Positions 6,543-12,272 of a stretch of 12,272 bases of DNA are shown in pieces (position 1 is the stretch's first letter; every line of letters starts with the position of its first letter). The position numbers and the translations under genes were made by a program. This DNA comes from Aquiluna sp. Its GTDB lineage: Bacteria; Actinomycetota; Actinomycetes; Actinomycetales; Microbacteriaceae. Under the pieces are notes generated by a model, which ran no database searches, was not told the origin of the DNA, and saw only the letters and a program-made list of their open reading frames with translations. The stretch lies in NCBI GenBank assembly GCA_016780945.1, contig JADHKY010000026.1, positions 1 through 12,272 of the forward strand, in the 5' to 3' direction.

Positions 6543-7467
6543 CGCCCGGCCTTCTTGCGGGCCTTCCCTCTGGCCTTCTCTCAGGCTTGCCCCCTGGCTT
6601 TCGCGGAGGCTTCTTCTCAGGAATGCTTAGCTCTTCAATCAGGTCAACAACCTCGCCATCAACTTCGGCCAAGGCCTTGTCTGCCATGTCTGCCCACCGA
6701 TCCCAGTCCCCCGGGTCTTTACCAAGCTCCCTAAGCAGCTCGGCGTAGGAGCGGAACAAAAGCGGAGATTGCTCAAACACGGTGTTTGGGCTGAGCTCCT
6801 TGATCTCAAGTTCCTGCAGAGCCTGCTGAGTTTGACCAAGATCAAGCCTTGCTCCGCTAAGGGCAATTGCGAGGTTAATCCTGACCCCAACCTCCAGCTT
6901 TGAGCGGTCGATGCCGCTGGCAGCTTCGATGGCCCTGACTGGTCTTCCGAGACCCCGCTCGGAGTCGACAATTAGCGGGAGTTGGTCATTAGAGCCGGAG
7001 ATCCTTCTGTGGGTGAGGAGCTCGCGCAGCGCCAGTGCATAGTCTCCGGTTGTGTAGGCGGTGACCCCCAGGGTCTCGCGAACAACGGCAATTCTCCCGG
7101 CCTTCTTACTTGCCGCAAGAGCGTGCCTGTGCGCAAGTTCTGGATCTGTCTCAACAAGCATCGAAACCATTAGCAGGTGACGAGCGACCATCTCCTGGTT
7201 CTCATCGCTGAGAGTCTTGAGCTGGGCTCTGACGGAAATGTGAAGGTCCTCGGCGAGGATTTCGTCTGGAATCAGTGGAAAGTCAAACTTCGGCCGAGTA
7301 TCCTCGCGCTTTTCGCGGTCATCTCGCCTTGGGGCCGAGCTCCTAGGCCTACCGTCTCGACCTGGCCGATCGCCACCTGGGCGAGGTTTTCCCTTGCCCT
7401 TGAAGCCTCTGGAGGGTGCGCCAGATCCGCCCTTGCGCTCGGGCCTTTGGCCCCTTGGTTTATCCAT
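6529..7467 (-). CDS. Helical-repeat (TPR-like) protein with basic Arg/Pro/Gly-rich tails, Rv1691-type
   Basis: The 312-aa product has three parts. Residues 1-60 are a disordered, highly basic Gly/Arg/Pro/Lys segment (for example KGKGKPRPGGDRPGRDGRPR). Residues 61-280 are predominantly helical with TPR-like pairs (ALAASKKAGRIAVVRETLGV, YTTGDYALALRELLTHRR, GQTQQALQEL, YAELLRELGK). Residues 284-312 form a second basic tail (KPGGKPERRPEGRPARRPG). I see no catalytic motif, signal peptide or membrane segment. By position, ahead of the HAD phosphatase, it corresponds to M. tuberculosis Rv1691, a TPR-containing protein of unknown function. The basic tails would suit RNA or ribosome binding, which is inference only. 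The ATG at 7467 is chosen because GGAG lies 4 nt before it. The open frame continues upstream through the terminator into 5S rRNA, which cannot be coding. It is the first protein gene after the rRNA operon and overlaps the phosphatase gene by 14 nt. Confidence 0.88.
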   Translation of the reverse strand: MDKPRGQRPERKGGSGAPSRGFKGKGKPRPGGDRPGRDGRPRSSAPRRDDREKREDTRPKFDFPLIPDEILAEDLHISVRAQLKTLSDENQEMVARHLLMVSMLVETDPELAHRHALAASKKAGRIAVVRETLGVTAYTTGDYALALRELLTHRRISGSNDQLPLIVDSERGLGRPVRAIEAASGIDRSKLEVGVRINLAIALSGARLDLGQTQQALQELEIKELSPNTVFEQSPLLFRSYAELLRELGKDPGDWDRWADMADKALAEVDGEVVDLIEELSIPEKKPPRKPGGKPERRPEGRPARRPGDAAR

Positions 7468-7484
7468 GATTCTCCAGTTATTAA

Positions 7485-7517
7485 ATAGAAAAGGCCACCC
7501 TCTCGGGTGGCCATTTC
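7485..7517 (-). terminator. Intrinsic terminator of the rRNA operon
   Basis: On the minus strand GGCCACCC-GAGA-GGGTGGCC (7512-7493) forms a perfect 8-bp stem with a 4-nt loop and is followed at once by TTTTCTATTT. It sits 13 nt after the 3' end of 5S rRNA, so it should end the rRNA transcript. On the plus strand the same hairpin is followed by ATTTCT, so weak bidirectional action is possible. The U-tract runs almost into the ribosome site of the next gene. Confidence 0.92.
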
Positions 7518-7525
7518 TAAAGTAA

Positions 7526-7642
7526 GTCCGGCGGTGTCCTACTCTCCCACAAGGTCCCCCTTGCAGTACCATCGGCGCTGAGAGTCTTAGCTTCCGGGTT
7601 CGGAATGAGACCGGGCGTTTCCCTCTCGCTATGGCCGCCGAA
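7526..7642 (-). rRNA. rrf: 5S ribosomal RNA
   Basis: The minus strand gives the typical actinobacterial 5S core: CGGCGGCCATAGCGAGAGGG at the 5' end, then CCCGGTCTCATTCCGAACCC, GGAAGCTAAG and GCGCCGATGGTACTGC, and GTGGGAGAGTAGGACACCGC near the 3' end. The terminal helix pairs CGGCGG with CCGCCG. Length is about 117 nt; ends are accurate to a few bases. It lies about 100 nt after 23S rRNA and directly before the terminator. Confidence 0.95.
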
Positions 7643-7743
7643 ACACTATTGAGTTTTTTAGTCTTTCGAAGATCTTTGTCTTCGGTTCTCGACCGTAACT
7701 CGAGAACCACACAGTGGACGCATTGCAGAAAAAATAGTGATTT
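7643..7743 (-). other. 23S-5S spacer with 23S 3' processing arm
   Basis: This spacer holds the 3' halves of the 23S processing stem. CACTATTTT (7739-7731) pairs with AAAATAGTG before 23S (10851-10843). The longer arm at 7726-7699 pairs with 10907-10880 in 26 of 28 positions, counting four G-U pairs. The same arm can instead form a local 9-bp hairpin, GGTTCTCGA / TCGAGAACC (7708-7684), once separated from its partner. No tRNA and no promoter are seen. Confidence 0.75.
7699..7726 (-). other. 23S rRNA processing stem, 3' arm
   Basis: The minus strand reads GCAATGCGTCCACTGTGTGG followed by TTCTCGAG and is complementary to the spacer sequence at 10907-10880. Pairing of the two arms would loop out pre-23S rRNA as an RNase III type substrate. 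Two mismatches fall at the A/A positions near the inner end. Confidence 0.75.
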
Positions 7744-10841
<3,098 letters not shown>

Positions 10842-10842
10842 A

Positions 10843-10851
10843 CACTATTTT
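10843..10851 (-). other. Inner 23S processing stem, 5' arm
   Basis: AAAATAGTG directly before the 23S 5' end is perfectly complementary to CACTATTTT at 7739-7731 directly after the 23S 3' end. It extends the terminal helix of 23S rRNA in the precursor. Confidence 0.7.
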
Positions 10852-10855
10852 GTTT

Positions 10856-10875
10856 GACCTGGATAAATCCAGGTC
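10856..10875 (-). repeat. Perfect inverted repeat (hairpin) in the spacer
   Basis: GACCTGGAT and ATCCAGGTC are perfect inverted copies around two bases, giving an 8-bp stem with a 4-nt loop. It lies between the outer and inner 23S processing arms and has no counterpart on the 3' side, so it would bulge from the precursor stem. The minus strand after it reads AAACAAAA, so it is not a terminator. Confidence 0.75.
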
Positions 10876-10879
10876 AGAT

Positions 10880-10907
10880 GCTTTGCGTCCACTATGTAGT
10901 TCTCAAA
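10880..10907 (-). other. 23S rRNA processing stem, 5' arm
   Basis: The minus strand reads TTTGAGAACTACATAGTGG then ACGCAAAGC and pairs with 7726-7699 across the whole 23S gene: 26 of 28 positions pair, four of them G-U. The G-U replacements indicate pairing kept at the RNA level rather than a recent DNA repeat. Confidence 0.75.
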
Positions 10908-10940
10908 TTACGGGCGGTCTCAGTGCACCCGGTTTCCCGG

Positions 10941-10952
10941 TTACAAAGAGCC
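10941..10952 (-). promoter_or_regulatory. Possible boxA-like antitermination element
   Basis: The minus strand reads GGCTCTTTGTAA, close to the rRNA boxA consensus TGCTCTTTAACA. Its place in the spacer before 23S is where a second boxA is found in E. coli. The match is imperfect and no boxB or boxC is clear, so this is tentative. Confidence 0.3.
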
Positions 10953-10984
10953 AAAAGACCCTAAAGGCTTTTCTAAACCTTTAT

Positions 10985-11016
10985 GGCCCTCGGTTATCTT
11001 CCGATCCCCGAGGACC
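10985..11016 (-). repeat. Spacer hairpin, 9-bp stem
   Basis: GGTCCTCGG (11016-11008) pairs with CCGAGGGCC (10993-10985), with one G-U pair, around a 14-nt loop. No U-tract follows directly, so it is a structural or processing element of the spacer rather than a terminator. Confidence 0.6.
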
Positions 11017-11163
11017 CAACAGCGTGCTGATCAATTCTCTTGTCCAAATCCGTTCCAACCCCGGGGGGCGTACTTGTGAAATGGTCTTGATTACAAATCC
11101 AATGTGATGTTCCACCCATGAGCTAACCAGGTAAGGACGTGTGCCTTACGTCTGGCTCTCTAT

Positions 11164-11181
11164 GAGAGGCGCGAGCCTCTC
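11164..11181 (-). repeat. Hairpin just downstream of 16S rRNA
   Basis: GAGAGGC-TCGC-GCCTCTC forms a perfect 7-bp stem with a 4-nt loop, 12 nt after the 16S 3' end. It may take part in 16S 3' processing; the matching 5' leader of 16S is outside the window, so pairing with it cannot be tested here. Confidence 0.6.
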
Positions 11182-11189
11182 GAGATGCT

Positions 11190-12272
<1,083 letters not shown>

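Noticed and set aside
7480..7487. TATTTAAT as a -10 box for the helical-repeat operon
   Set aside because: It is the terminator U-tract and adjoining bases. No -35 lies in the hairpin at the right distance, and a start from it would fall in or past the ribosome site.
6529..7710. Longer reading of the helical-repeat gene starting at 7710
   Set aside because: The extra 81 codons run through the rRNA terminator, the whole 5S gene and part of the 23S-5S spacer. ATG 7467 has its own GGAG site.

Overview
The window is a core chromosomal segment of an actinobacterium, and every recognised gene is read from the minus strand. Four observations point to Actinobacteria: the high-G+C Gram-positive form of the rRNAs (16S 3' end CCUCCUUUCU, a 23S of about 3.1 kb, no tRNA in the 16S-23S spacer), the gene order (basic helical-repeat protein, HAD phosphatase, tiny protein, tlyA, nadK, recN, pyrG, xerD), which matches Mycobacterium tuberculosis Rv1691-Rv1701 with some genes absent, an actinobacterial-type NAD kinase, and frequent GTG/TTG starts. 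16S signatures (the stretch at the right edge, A1409/U1491 in helix 44, the helix near 11720) suggest Microbacteriaceae. The moderate G+C by eye, very short spacers and missing neighbours suggest a small streamlined member, perhaps of the freshwater Luna group. The family-level call is inference from memory, not a database result.

Layout in the direction of transcription, from right to left: a 16S rRNA lacking its first roughly 430 nt (12272-11194), a 352-nt spacer with processing stems (11193-10842), 23S rRNA (10841-7744), a 100-nt spacer carrying the second 23S processing arm, 5S rRNA (7642-7526), and a strong intrinsic terminator (7512-7489). Only 21 nt after the terminator U-tract comes the start codon of an eight-gene protein cluster running to the left edge: basic helical-repeat protein (7467-6529), HAD phosphatase (6542-5568), a 37-aa protein (5560-5447), tlyA (5450-4734), nadK (4648-3752), recN (3755-2091), pyrG (2040-376) and the 5' third of xerD (370-1). 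Gene junctions are overlaps of 4-14 nt or gaps of 5-85 nt, so one polycistronic unit is likely.

The genes are housekeeping. They cover translation and rRNA modification (rRNAs, TlyA), cofactor and nucleotide supply (NAD kinase, CTP synthase), DNA repair and chromosome resolution (RecN, XerD), and a phosphatase whose mycobacterial counterpart acts on glycerol-3-phosphate. I see no mobile element, CRISPR array, toxin-antitoxin pair or defence system.

The points most worth a second look are these. The protein cluster sits directly behind the rRNA terminator with no room for its own promoter. TlyA is of short form, and the 16S rRNA in the same window has A1409 where the long-form enzyme needs C1409, while the 23S target C1920 is kept. 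There is an unlisted 37-aa gene. Two start/stop overlaps use TTGA. The cluster lacks genes normally found between recN and pyrG and between pyrG and xerD.
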